A stretch of 64,000 nucleotides of DNA. Origin: Anaerotignum propionicum DSM 1682 (lineage in GTDB: Bacteria > Bacillota > Clostridia > Lachnospirales > Anaerotignaceae). Under the pieces are notes generated by a model that saw only the letters and a list, made by a program, of their open reading frames with translations, had not been told where the DNA came from and did not search any database. The translations under genes were made by a program, and so were the position numbers. The stretch lies in the NCBI RefSeq assembly GCF_001561955.1, contig NZ_CP014223.1, positions 620,001 through 684,000 of the forward strand. The letters are read 5' to 3'. Shown piece by piece: positions 26,268 to 33,840 of this stretch (the first letter of the stretch is position 1; the number at the start of each line of letters is the position of its first letter).

Positions 26268-27268
26268 ATGTTATATATTTATTTGCTTTTACTCTTTATA
26301 CTCAGCCCATTTTTACTGCTATTCGTTGTTATTATTTATAAATTCTTAACATTTGATAACCAATATGATAAATCAGTTTATAAAACCATTGTGGATATTC
26401 CCAGGTCAAAGGTGTTTTTCGATAAAGGGTACTATGGGGAGTATTTGACTGTCAGATGCTTAGAGGGCATTTCTGAAAAAGAAAAGTTCCTGGCTAATGT
26501 GTATTTAAATAAAGCTGCAAAAGAAGGACAAACAACGGAGATTGACGTTGTGTATATTAATGAATATGGTATTTTTGTCTTGGAGAGCAAAAACTATAGT
26601 GGTTGGATTTTCGGAAATGATAAAGCAAAGTATTGGACACAGAGTTTGAATAAAAGAGTTAAGAATAAATTTTATAACCCCGTTTTTCAAAATGCTGGAC
26701 ATAATTTCTGGCATTAAAAGCCACGTTGGGATTTAGTTTTGACACTACATATAAAAGCATAATTGTTTTTAGTGAGCGTTGTGAATTAAAAAATGTTACG
26801 GTGCAGACACCTGACGTTTATGTTATAAAACGAAATAATATAAGGAAAATTGTTCAAAGTCTAAGCCGTACTCCTGTATTAACGGAGAACGATATTTCTG
26901 AAATTTACAATGTTCTATCAGCTCACACAAAAATAGATGAAGAACTAAAACAGAAGCATATAGAAGATATAAAAAATGACATAGAACGTCCTAAGCAGGC
27001 TTCTTTTGAAGTTAAGAAGGAGATTGAAAAAGAAGCATTCGGGGAAGAAAAAAGATTACCTTCTGAAGATGATAGTAAAATTTGCCCTAAATGTGGTGCA
27101 CCCATGGTTTTGAGGATTGCGCAAAAAGGTGCGAATAAAGGGGCAGAATTTTGGGGTTGTTCCAAATTTCCTAAGTGCAGAGCAATTGAGCAGGTTGAAG
27201 AAAGTCACAATAATGATGTAGCGAAAGAAGCTGTGGAAATTGAGGATGTTCATAAGCAACTTGCATAG
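26268..27268 (+). pseudogene. NERD-domain protein with topoisomerase-type zinc ribbon, frameshifted
   Basis: ATG 26268 opens a 149-codon frame: an N-terminal membrane helix, then a NERD nuclease-related domain (FFDKGYYGEYLTVRCLE, TTEIDVVYINEYGIFVLESKNYSGWIFG, NPVFQNAGH) and a stop at 26717. The rest of the protein follows in another frame: LKATLGFSFDTTYKSIIVFSE, a helical linker, and a C4 zinc ribbon (CPKCGAPM ... FWGCSKFPKCRA) ending at 27268. One indel near 26703-26712 explains the break. If it is a sequencing error, the gene would be an intact protein of about 330 aa. NERD proteins are linked to DNA processing and sometimes defence; the role here is unknown. Confidence 0.82.
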
Positions 27269-27333
27269 GATAATATGAAAATAAAATAAGGCGAATTTAC
27301 ATAGGGGTATAACCCTAATGTCAAGGAGGATTT

Positions 27334-28164
27334 ATGCAAAAAACAATTACATATCTGTATCCAGATGAAAAGAACGCAGCCAATTTAAAAATGTACCAGG
27401 ACCGCACAAACCAAATCAAGGCGTTTTATTTTACTCGTGAAAGTTACAAAAAGGTATATGAATTACCTTGTTCGTTAAACTATGCAATTTACTTTCTATT
27501 TAATGATAGTGAAGATGAGAGCGTTGTGTATATTGGACAATCTGTGAACGGAATACAGAGGATTGAAGAGCATGTTAGGCGTAAAGATTTTTGGACATAT
27601 GGTATATTGTTTGTCACGGACAACAATAGCTTCGATAAACTTTCAATTGATTATTTGGAGTACGAATTTATACAGAAGTTTAAGAAAAGTAGCTATGTAT
27701 TAACAAATAAAGATCTGAGACTTAATAAGCCCAATATTAGTGTTTACGATATTCCTAATATTGAGACCTTCATTTCTCAAATTAAATTTTTGTTAAGTGC
27801 TGAGGGCATTGATATTGATGAACAGCAGGATAGGAACGAATTAATAAAATACTATTATCCACCGACAAAACACAATGCTAAATTGTTTGTAAAAGATGGA
27901 AGGTTTATATTGGCAGCAGGAAGCGAAATTAAAAGGCCGCTAGAATCAACAAAAGATTGGAAAGACAAGAATCATTACAAAAGAGGGAATGCAATAATAA
28001 ATAGTTATATAGCAAATGAAAAAGTTAAAGAAATAGATGGGAAGCTAATAACTCAAGTTAATTTGGCGTTCAAAGCACCTTCGGCACCGGCTGATATGAT
28101 AACTGGATTATCTGAGAATGGATGGAAGTTTTTTAAAGAGTTAGAGGAGATAAGAGGTAAATAA
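27334..28164 (+). CDS. GIY-YIG nuclease domain protein with DUF4357
   Basis: A 276-aa protein. Residues about 45-130 form a GIY-YIG-type nuclease fold: NYAIYFLFN takes the place of GIY, VVYIGQSVNGIQRIEEH gives YIG and the following Arg/Glu region, and DYLEYEFIQ supplies a late acidic residue. Residues about 190-270 (AKLFVKDGRFILAAGSEIK, FKAPSAPADMITGLSENGW) match DUF4357, often fused to such nucleases. ATG follows AAGGAGG. It is intact, unlike its upstream neighbours. Related genes occur in mobile and defence-linked regions; a defence role here is only inference. The partner gene, if any, is unclear. Confidence 0.85.
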   Translation: MQKTITYLYPDEKNAANLKMYQDRTNQIKAFYFTRESYKKVYELPCSLNYAIYFLFNDSEDESVVYIGQSVNGIQRIEEHVRRKDFWTYGILFVTDNNSFDKLSIDYLEYEFIQKFKKSSYVLTNKDLRLNKPNISVYDIPNIETFISQIKFLLSAEGIDIDEQQDRNELIKYYYPPTKHNAKLFVKDGRFILAAGSEIKRPLESTKDWKDKNHYKRGNAIINSYIANEKVKEIDGKLITQVNLAFKAPSAPADMITGLSENGWKFFKELEEIRGK

Positions 28165-28218
28165 ATTTTATAGTGGGCGAAGACTGGATGAATAGTAGAA
28201 TATCACAAGTGATTTTTT

Positions 28219-28270
28219 TATGAGCATAATTCTTATTAAAGTTAGTTTCTCATTATGTTTAAAGTGTACT
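28219..28270 (+). repeat. Spacer repeat copy A
   Basis: TATGAGCATAA at 28219-28229 and TTATGTTTAAAGTGTACT at 28253-28270 match spacer copy B almost exactly at both ends, while the interior differs. CATAAT and ATTATG form the outer inverted repeat. It lies between the GIY-YIG gene and the next small gene. Confidence 0.65.
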
Positions 28271-28328
28271 TAATTAAAATAAGTTGAGATACTAAAGACT
28301 ATTTTTATAATTTGAGAGGTAATTGAAT

Positions 28329-28631
28329 ATGAAAAATGTTATATTAAGTGCAGATGGAGATAGAGTTGTTTACTCTGTTCCTGACGATGTTGCTGACAAC
28401 TTGGATAGGTATTGTAACCAATTCTGTAATGAATGGCTACATACAAGCCCTAATGCGAAAAAATATAGGGTTGAAGACGTAGTTTGTTACAACGAGGCTG
28501 ATTTCATCGATTACTTAAATAAATGGGTTTTCCCAGACAAGCCGTCGAAACCTATAAAAAATCTCGGTTGGATTGAATTTGATAATCCGTTGCCGAAAGA
28601 ATATGAAAACTGTCCTTGGTTTAACTTTTGA
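28329..28631 (+). CDS. Hypothetical protein, 100 aa
   Basis: An unrecognised small soluble protein. ATG 28329 follows GAGAGGT with good spacing; a TTG six bases earlier is less likely. The sequence has Asp/Asn-rich and aromatic-rich character (VPDDVADNLDRYCNQFCNEW, FIDYLNKWVFPDKPSK, ending CPWFNF), no membrane helix and no known motif. Three cysteines are scattered. It is a single gene between spacer repeat copy A and the cyclase-like gene, with a gap of about 130 nt to the latter, so it seems separately expressed. The composition suggests a folded protein rather than a chance frame. Confidence 0.65.
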   Translation: MKNVILSADGDRVVYSVPDDVADNLDRYCNQFCNEWLHTSPNAKKYRVEDVVCYNEADFIDYLNKWVFPDKPSKPIKNLGWIEFDNPLPKEYENCPWFNF

Positions 28632-28763
28632 TCTGATAAAAAATAGGGTAAGATTAAGGACATGTCCCGTAGCAAACCCAACTTTATAAGCAGTAATTAT
28701 ATTGATTGTAGCAAATACTAATTATTTAATAGATAAAAAGAACCCTTGAGAGGAAATAAAGAT

Positions 28764-29585
28764 ATGAAAAAAAACAAATATGATGAAAAATTTCCTAAAT
28801 TACTCAATTCCATTGTTTGTGCAATAGATATACTAGGGTTTTCCGATATGATACTAGATTCTTGTAATAATGGATTAGGAAATAATTTGCTGGGTGAAAT
28901 AAATTACCTTATTGAGAAAAACAAAAAGTGTATTATTCCTGACAAGTATAGTCAAGGAAAAATTAAAATATTTACGGACAATATGGTTGTTGCATATCCA
29001 ATAGATAATGATGGGGAATCTGAATTAAATGAGATATTGGATAATGTTGCAGAGTATCAATTCAATTTAGCGTTAGAAGGCCTTTTTGTTCGAGGTGGAA
29101 TAAGCATTGGCGAATTTTATATTAATGAAGATATTGTTTTTGGGCCAGCTTTGTTAGATGCTCATTATCAAGAAAGCCAAGTAGCCTGTTATCCAAGAAT
29201 TGTTTTAGATGATAAAACTGTAGGGCAAATACAAATACATATACAGAACTACAATAAGATGCCAGAAAACCAGAACATTCTAATTGACACCGATGGTAAA
29301 TGGTTTATAGGGTATTTAAACACTATTTTTAAATATTATAAAGAATGCAATAACGACTACGAGTTTGGATTAGTTAAAATTAAGCTATTAGAAAAACATA
29401 AAGAAAAACTTGAGGAAATGTTAATGAAACATAAGGAAAATATATTTGTTTGGGATAAGTATGTTTGGACTGCAAATTATCATAATTTTTTCTGTGATTT
29501 GTACTTCCCCCTGGAAACAGATTTAAAAATTGCTAAGCACTTATTACTTTCATGGCCTAGACAAATCTCAACTGGTGATTTTTGA
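28764..29585 (+). CDS. Class III nucleotidyl-cyclase-fold protein, function unknown
   Basis: A 273-aa protein. VCAIDILGFSDMI (Asp22) resembles the first metal-binding strand of class III adenylate/guanylate cyclases, and KIKIFTDNMVVAYP (Asp72) the second. LEGLFVRGGISIGEFYINEDIVFGPALLDAHYQE and ACYPRIVLDD follow, a pattern I know from a family of cyclase-like proteins of unknown activity. Substrate-specifying residues of true cyclases are not recognisable. ATG 28764 follows AGAGGAAAT; an upstream in-frame TTG at 28746 is less likely. Neighbours are a 100-aa unknown and a zinc-ribbon protein. A role in nucleotide signalling, including phage defence, is speculative. Confidence 0.65.
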   Translation: MKKNKYDEKFPKLLNSIVCAIDILGFSDMILDSCNNGLGNNLLGEINYLIEKNKKCIIPDKYSQGKIKIFTDNMVVAYPIDNDGESELNEILDNVAEYQFNLALEGLFVRGGISIGEFYINEDIVFGPALLDAHYQESQVACYPRIVLDDKTVGQIQIHIQNYNKMPENQNILIDTDGKWFIGYLNTIFKYYKECNNDYEFGLVKIKLLEKHKEKLEEMLMKHKENIFVWDKYVWTANYHNFFCDLYFPLETDLKIAKHLLLSWPRQISTGDF

Positions 29586-29605
29586 ATAAAATCTTATTTG
29601 AACAA

Positions 29606-29652
29606 TATGAGCATAACCTTTAGGAAACTTCAGGTTATGTTTAAAATGTACT
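29606..29652 (+). repeat. Spacer repeat copy B
   Basis: TATGAGCATAA at 29606-29616 and TTATGTTTAAAATGTACT at 29635-29652 match copy A. The interior forms a perfect inverted repeat, CATAACCT and AGGTTATG, around a 12-nt loop. It lies right after the cyclase-like gene. Confidence 0.7.
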
Positions 29653-29709
29653 GATAGTATATAAGGTATGAGAAAAAATATTTATATTTGATTTGGAGGA
29701 GGGGTGGAG

Positions 29710-29949
29710 GTGAAGTGTCCATATTGTAATCATGTTATGAAACGTGGTCATATTCAATCCGGTAATCTCTTATCATGGACTCCTGAGGGAGAGTCTTCAA
29801 CGGGAGTAAGTCGGTGGTCAAAGAGTCCAAACAGCATCGTTTTAGCCAACTGCTCTCTTCTTTCGGGATCTGCGGTTGATGCATTTTATTGCCCTAACTG
29901 TAAAAAAATTATTATTAATGTGGACAACCAAAATGAGTTTACCCTGTAG
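29710..29949 (+). CDS. Small zinc-ribbon protein (PF20097/DUF6487-like)
   Basis: A 79-aa protein starting with GTG 29710; GGAGGAGGG lies about 8 nt upstream, and an in-frame GTG at 29704 is the alternative. It opens with a CPYC pair and closes with a CPNC pair (KCPYCNHVMKRGHI ... FYCPNCKKIII), giving a four-Cys zinc ribbon. The middle has LLSWTPEGESSTGVSRW. This arrangement matches small Firmicutes proteins of the PF20097/DUF6487 type, whose function is unknown. It follows spacer repeat copy B, so it may be expressed separately from the cyclase-like gene. Confidence 0.75.
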   Translation: MKCPYCNHVMKRGHIQSGNLLSWTPEGESSTGVSRWSKSPNSIVLANCSLLSGSAVDAFYCPNCKKIIINVDNQNEFTL

Positions 29950-30274
29950 TAAATGAGTTTTCATTATGTTTATATCAGGGATATCCTTTGGGATTGTGAG
30001 TAACAAGTTAGCTCGAAAATTCCTAAAATGATAGATTAGTATCATAATCGGACGTTTACATAGTAGCTCATAAAGTGGATAATTTAAAAATTCTGTTATG
30101 TTTAAAAGCTAAAACACTCACAGCATAACCAGTTTGAGGGGTGTGCAGTTGTACCATAATGAGCAATATCCTATCCAGATAGAAATATGATTAATATAAG
30201 ACGTGTTATGAGTTTTATTTTTATATAATGTCTGAAATAAGACGGCCTGAGATCTAATAAAAAGAGGATAAAAA
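29950..30274. other. Intergenic region with spacer-repeat remnants
   Basis: No gene seen. TTATGTTTA recurs near 29964 and GTTATGTTTAAAA near 30092, followed by GCATAACC at 30123-30130, echoing the ends of spacer copies A and B in a rearranged order. TAACCAGTTTGAGGGGTGTGCAG at 30126-30148 is partly repeated at 30675-30696. Confidence 0.45.
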
Positions 30275-30487
30275 ATGATTGATCAACAGGAAATCATTAT
30301 AATTTTAATTTTGTTTTTATTTGCTGTGTCTAATAACATGTTTTGTCATAAACTTCTTATGATATCAGACGTGAATCATAAAAACTATAAAATATATATT
30401 CAAATAATAAAATATTACAGAATAATTATAAATATAATATTATTATTTATTCTTGGTATATGTATCTATTGTATTTTTTTGATGTAA
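30275..30487 (+). CDS. Small two-helix membrane protein
   Basis: A 70-aa protein with two hydrophobic segments (residues about 7-23, IIIILILFLFAVS, and about 50-69, IIINIILLFILGICIYC) joined by a basic, Tyr-rich loop. ATG 30275 is preceded by AAAGAGGATAAAAA, an acceptable ribosome binding site. No family is recognised. It is very AT-rich, so a chance frame cannot be excluded. The position after a cyclase-fold gene invites comparison with membrane effectors or toxins, but nothing in the sequence proves it. Confidence 0.45.
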   Translation: MIDQQEIIIILILFLFAVSNNMFCHKLLMISDVNHKNYKIYIQIIKYYRIIINIILLFILGICIYCIFLM

Positions 30488-30619
30488 GGCTAGTTATCTC
30501 ATTGTGGTGAAACGAAAAAATATATTAAAAAGAATTTTTTTCAGTATGCATTAAAATTGTATTTTTTGAGGAATGCTTCATTGCTTAAAGCAAAAGACCT
30601 AGATTTTGATAGTAGTATG

Positions 30620-30700
30620 AGGTAAGGTGGACACATATGTTTTGATCCAGTAGGAAAGTGGACATATGTAAACGTAACCAGTTGATGGGTGCACAGTATG
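30620..30700. mobile_element. Possible IS21-like terminal repeats (relic)
   Basis: Two related stretches, GTGGACACATATGT near 30629 and GTGGACATATGTAAAC near 30658, are followed by TAACCAGTTGATGGGTGCACA. This pattern of repeated GTGGACA and CCAGTT motifs resembles the multiple terminal repeats of IS21-family elements. A related CCAGTT/GGGTG motif lies at 30129-30143. No transposase genes are present. Confidence 0.3.
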
Positions 30701-30752
30701 TTTAGACATAGAATTAAAAGAATATTCATATAATGTCGAATAATGTAAATAA

Positions 30753-30790
30753 AAAAATCCGTCAAAAATACATTTTGTCGGATTTTTTTA
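30753..30790. terminator. Hairpin with T-tracts on both sides
   Basis: AATCCGTCAAAA and TTTTGTCGGATT pair with a short loop, with A-tract before and T-tract after, so it can terminate in either direction. It separates the island from the tRNA-Pro locus. Confidence 0.75.
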
Positions 30791-30865
30791 TAGCGTACTT
30801 GCTTTTTGATGAAAAAAGCCATGCATAAAACCATGCATAGGTAACATTTTTTAGTGTTTTTTAAC

Positions 30866-30885
30866 GTGATTTACCGCAAAATCAC
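30866..30885 (-). terminator. Hairpin downstream of tRNA-Pro
   Basis: GTGATTT and AAATCAC form a 7-bp stem; on the minus strand it is followed by GTTAAAAAAC. It probably ends the tRNA transcript. Confidence 0.5.
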
Positions 30886-30957
30886 CTCTACAAAACAAAA
30901 ACAAAAAAGCGTTAAAAACCCTGTAAAATCAACGTTTTCAACACCTTTTATAAGTCA

Positions 30958-31031
30958 TCGAGGCGACAAGATTTGAACTTGCGACCTCTACATCCCTAAT
31001 GTAGCGCTCTACCAAGCTGAGCCACGCCTCG
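30958..31031 (-). tRNA. tRNA-Pro (anticodon AGG)
   Basis: On the minus strand the acceptor arms CGAGGCG and CGCCTCG pair fully, with discriminator A at 30958. The D-arm is GCTC/GAGC, the anticodon stem CTACA/TGTAG, the variable loop AGGTC and the T-arm GCAAG-TTCAAAT-CTTGT. The anticodon loop TTAGGGA places AGG at 30995-30997 with G37, so it reads CCU. The CCA end is not encoded. A34 in a bacterial proline tRNA is uncommon and would need deamination to inosine for wobble reading. The 3' end faces the accessory region at 21.7-30.9 kb. Confidence 0.93.
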
Positions 31032-31045
31032 CCGACGACTTCTAT

Positions 31046-31074
31046 ATATTACAACAGGAAAAACCAAATGTCAA
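31046..31074 (-). promoter_or_regulatory. Promoter of tRNA-Pro
   Basis: On the minus strand TTGACA (31069-31074) and TAATAT (31046-31051) are 17 nt apart, about 15 nt before the mature tRNA 5' end. Confidence 0.85.
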
Positions 31075-31079
31075 CACTT

Positions 31080-31530
31080 TTTTTATTTTGTGCCTGAGAA
31101 ATAAATATTGTTTTTATTCATTTAATAATAGTTAAACTTTTAGAGATTTAGCCCAAATACAAAAACGAAAAACAAGACTTTTGAAGCATTTTTTGCAAGG
31201 GATTTTTTTGGATTCTTTTATCTTATGAAACACCTCTTTCACAAAACAAACCTTGTAAAAAGAGTAGATTCATAAAATTATATAAGATTTATATTATTTT
31301 CAAGCAAAACGGGGAGAATAAAGGTATCTTTATACAATCTTAATGCTCTGGAGAATATTTTAATTCCGTTTTAACTAAGTATGGAGTATGCTGTGAGATG
31401 TTGTGAGATGCATTAAAATCTTGTTTTGCAGAATGTAAGTGCATTCGTTATCATGATATTTATTTGGGGAATACAAAAGGAATTATGCAGATTGGATTAG
31501 TAGGGGGCGTTTGAAATAAAGGATAAACTT
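31080..31530. other. Intergenic region upstream of ktrB
   Basis: About 450 bp with no gene. No ydaO/c-di-AMP or other riboswitch pattern was recognised. A ribosome binding site AAAGGATA lies just before the ktrB ATG. Confidence 0.4.
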
Positions 31531-32871
31531 ATGAAGCATTTTGCGGATATCTCACCAATGAAGGTAATTCTTTTTGGATATTGTTTTATTATTTTAATTG
31601 GAGCGTTATTGCTGATTATGCCGTTTGCCAGTCAGGATGGAAAATACACGGATTTTCTGACGGCTATTTTTACGGCGACTTCTGCAACGTGTGTAACGGG
31701 ATTGATTGTGGTAAATACATATACCCATTGGTCCTTTTTTGGACAGCTTATTATACTTTGTTTAATTCAAATTGGCGGTATTGGGTTTATGACTTTTTGC
31801 ATTGCTGCTATTTCACTAACGAAGAAAAAAATTGGTTATATTTCTCGCTCGTTAATGCAGAATTCAATTTCCGCACCTCAGCTTGCGGGAATTGTGCGTA
31901 TGACAAAATTTGTAATATATGGGACTCTTTTGGTAGAAGGAAGTGGGGTGCTGTTTCTTTCAAATTTTTACATTCCTCGTTATGGTTTAAGCAAGGGGAT
32001 TTGGTATTCCATATTTCATAGTATTTCTGCCTTTTGTAATGCTGGTTTTGACTTGATGGGGGAGAAAACGGAGTTTATTTCTTTTACAGCGCAGGTAGGT
32101 AATTTATATGTCAATTTAATATTAATGCTTCTTATTATTGTGGGCGGACTTGGCTTTTTTGTCTGGCAAGATTTATTAGAAAGCAAATTGCATTTTTCTC
32201 GAATGCATCTGCATACGAAGCTTGTTATTTTTTTAAGCAGTATTTTGGTTATTGGTGGTGCGGTATTGTTATATACCAGTGAAAAAGGTGGAGCTGAATT
32301 TCAAATGCTCAATTTTTCGGAACGGATTATCGCTTCGTTCTTTCAATCTGTCAGTGCAAGAACGGCAGGATTTAACACCATTGATATAGGTTCCATGACA
32401 CAAACAGGTCAGTTTTTAATAATATGTCTTATGTTCATTGGCGGTTCCCCAGGCTCAACAGCGGGTGGTATAAAAACAACAACTTTTGCTGTGCTTACGC
32501 TAAGTGTGCTTACCACCTTCTGGCATAGAAAATCTATTGAGGTTTTTGGACGCAGAATGGAAGAGGGCATTACCCGATTGGCATCTTGTGTTTTTATGAT
32601 TTATCTATTTTTGGTTTGCTTTGCTGCTATGGTTATTTCTCGAATAGAAGGGATTCCACTGCTTTCTGCTTTATTTGAGAGTGTCTCGGCAATTGCCACT
32701 GTAGGTTTAACTACAGGGATTACACCCATTTTGGGAAATACATCTTTGATTTTATTAATTGTTTTAATGATTATTGGCAGAGCCGGTTCGCTTACGATGC
32801 TATTGGCTTTTTCATCCAGAAAAAATCCTGCGGTATCTACACTTCCGCTGGAGAAAATTCAAATTGGTTGA
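31531..32871 (+). CDS. ktrB: Trk/Ktr potassium uptake channel subunit (KtrB-like)
   Basis: A 446-aa membrane protein with four membrane-pore-membrane repeats, mediating K+ (with Na+) uptake. The pore segments carry the selectivity-filter glycines: ATCVTGLIV, AFCNAGFDL, ARTAGFNTIDI and IATVGLTTGI. GGSPGSTAGGIKTTT precedes the fourth pair. The length is near KtrB/TrkH. ATG has AAAGGATA upstream. It is followed after 23 nt by its cytoplasmic RCK subunit, so the pair forms a KtrAB system. Gating is expected to respond to nucleotides bound by the partner. Confidence 0.92.
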   Translation: MKHFADISPMKVILFGYCFIILIGALLLIMPFASQDGKYTDFLTAIFTATSATCVTGLIVVNTYTHWSFFGQLIILCLIQIGGIGFMTFCIAAISLTKKKIGYISRSLMQNSISAPQLAGIVRMTKFVIYGTLLVEGSGVLFLSNFYIPRYGLSKGIWYSIFHSISAFCNAGFDLMGEKTEFISFTAQVGNLYVNLILMLLIIVGGLGFFVWQDLLESKLHFSRMHLHTKLVIFLSSILVIGGAVLLYTSEKGGAEFQMLNFSERIIASFFQSVSARTAGFNTIDIGSMTQTGQFLIICLMFIGGSPGSTAGGIKTTTFAVLTLSVLTTFWHRKSIEVFGRRMEEGITRLASCVFMIYLFLVCFAAMVISRIEGIPLLSALFESVSAIATVGLTTGITPILGNTSLILLIVLMIIGRAGSLTMLLAFSSRKNPAVSTLPLEKIQIG

Positions 32872-32894
32872 TTGTTTGAAAGGAAGGCTGTAAA

Positions 32895-33539
32895 ATGAAA
32901 TCAATATTAATTGTTGGACTTGGAAGATTTGGCAGACATATGGCTCACAAACTGGTGGAGCAGGGGAATTCTGTTTTGGCGGTGGAAAAAAGTGAAGAGC
33001 GTGCGGATAACGCCATTAATATTGTACCGAATATTCAAATTGGGGATGCCGCAAATGAGGTTTTTGCCCAATCTTTAGGAGTTAGCAATTTTGACCTTTG
33101 TGTGATTGCCATTGGGGATGATTTTCAAATATCATTGGAAATCACTGTTTTATTTAAAGATTTGGGAGCGAAATTCATCTTAGCTCGTGCCAGTCGTGAA
33201 GTGCACCGAAAACTGCTGCTTCGCAATGGTGCCGATCATGTGGTTTATGCAGAACGGGAGATGGCGGAACGCTTAGCTATAAAATATGGTTCAAAAAACT
33301 TGTTTGATTATATTGAGTTGACACCGGAGGCGGCAATCTATGAAATGAGAGTTCCTGAAAGCTGGTATGGTAAAACAATATTGGAAAAGTCCGTTCGCAC
33401 CAGATACCACATTAGTATTTTAGCAACTAAGAAAAAGGGCCAAATTATACCCCTTCCTCAACCAGAACATGTTTTCACTTCGGATGAAACCTTGATTGTG
33501 TTTGGTGGAAAAACTGCGGCACGAGATTTATTAAAGTAA
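32895..33539 (+). CDS. ktrA: Potassium uptake regulatory subunit (KtrA-like, single RCK)
   Basis: A 214-aa cytoplasmic protein with one RCK_N Rossmann domain (IVGLGRFGRHMAHKLVEQGNSVLAVE, with GLGRFG as the nucleotide loop and a Glu at the end of strand 2, a pattern of NAD(H)/ATP-binding RCK domains) and one RCK_C domain from about residue 135. The single-RCK length marks KtrA rather than the duplicated TrkA of Enterobacteria. It forms a ring on KtrB. AGGAAGG precedes the ATG. Confidence 0.92.
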   Translation: MKSILIVGLGRFGRHMAHKLVEQGNSVLAVEKSEERADNAINIVPNIQIGDAANEVFAQSLGVSNFDLCVIAIGDDFQISLEITVLFKDLGAKFILARASREVHRKLLLRNGADHVVYAEREMAERLAIKYGSKNLFDYIELTPEAAIYEMRVPESWYGKTILEKSVRTRYHISILATKKKGQIIPLPQPEHVFTSDETLIVFGGKTAARDLLK

Positions 33540-33540
33540 G

Positions 33541-33840
33541 ATTTTTAGATAAAATTCTTCCTGCTTTCAAAGAATCTAGGAAAGAATTGTTTAGAGCTGG
33601 GGCTGGTTTCAGATAAAAGGAATCTAGTTTAGGAAAAGCCAGCCAGTAAAGGGAATGAAGTGTGGGCTTATGGCATAGTATTCCTTAGAAACTTACAATA
33701 TTGATAGAAATACGTTGCATGCTTAAGCAAAGGTGATTTTGGGGAACTTTCTGTACATAATGAAGAGTCAAGCAGAAATGCGTCCCTAATATTTTCGTTT
33801 TTAAATACACCAGCATTTCAAACGGAAAGGGGAACCGTGC
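33541..33840. other. Intergenic region between ktrA and the sensor kinase gene
   Basis: No gene seen. GGCTGG near 33606 and CCAGCC near 33639 can pair around an inner AGAT/ATCT stem, a possible weak terminator or structured leader. No promoter of clear quality was found. Confidence 0.4.

Noticed and set aside
27303-27316. Palindrome GGGGTATAACCC upstream of the GIY-YIG gene, shared with 11108-11123
   Set aside because: A 15-base match between two AT-rich sites in 64 kb can arise by chance; no shared gene function supports a common regulator.
28764-30487. Complete Pycsar/CBASS-type defence system
   Set aside because: The cyclase-fold gene lacks confirmed cyclase substrate residues, no recognised effector domain is encoded, and the only membrane candidate is small and distant. 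It is kept as a speculative finding only.
30541-30834. 97-codon minus-strand open frame near tRNA-Pro, checked as an integrase remnant
   Set aside because: It shows no tyrosine recombinase motif (R-H-R-Y) and spans a terminator hairpin and repeat sequence.
31080-31530. c-di-AMP (ydaO) riboswitch before the potassium genes
   Set aside because: Expected by function, but none of the conserved aptamer segments could be found in the leader.
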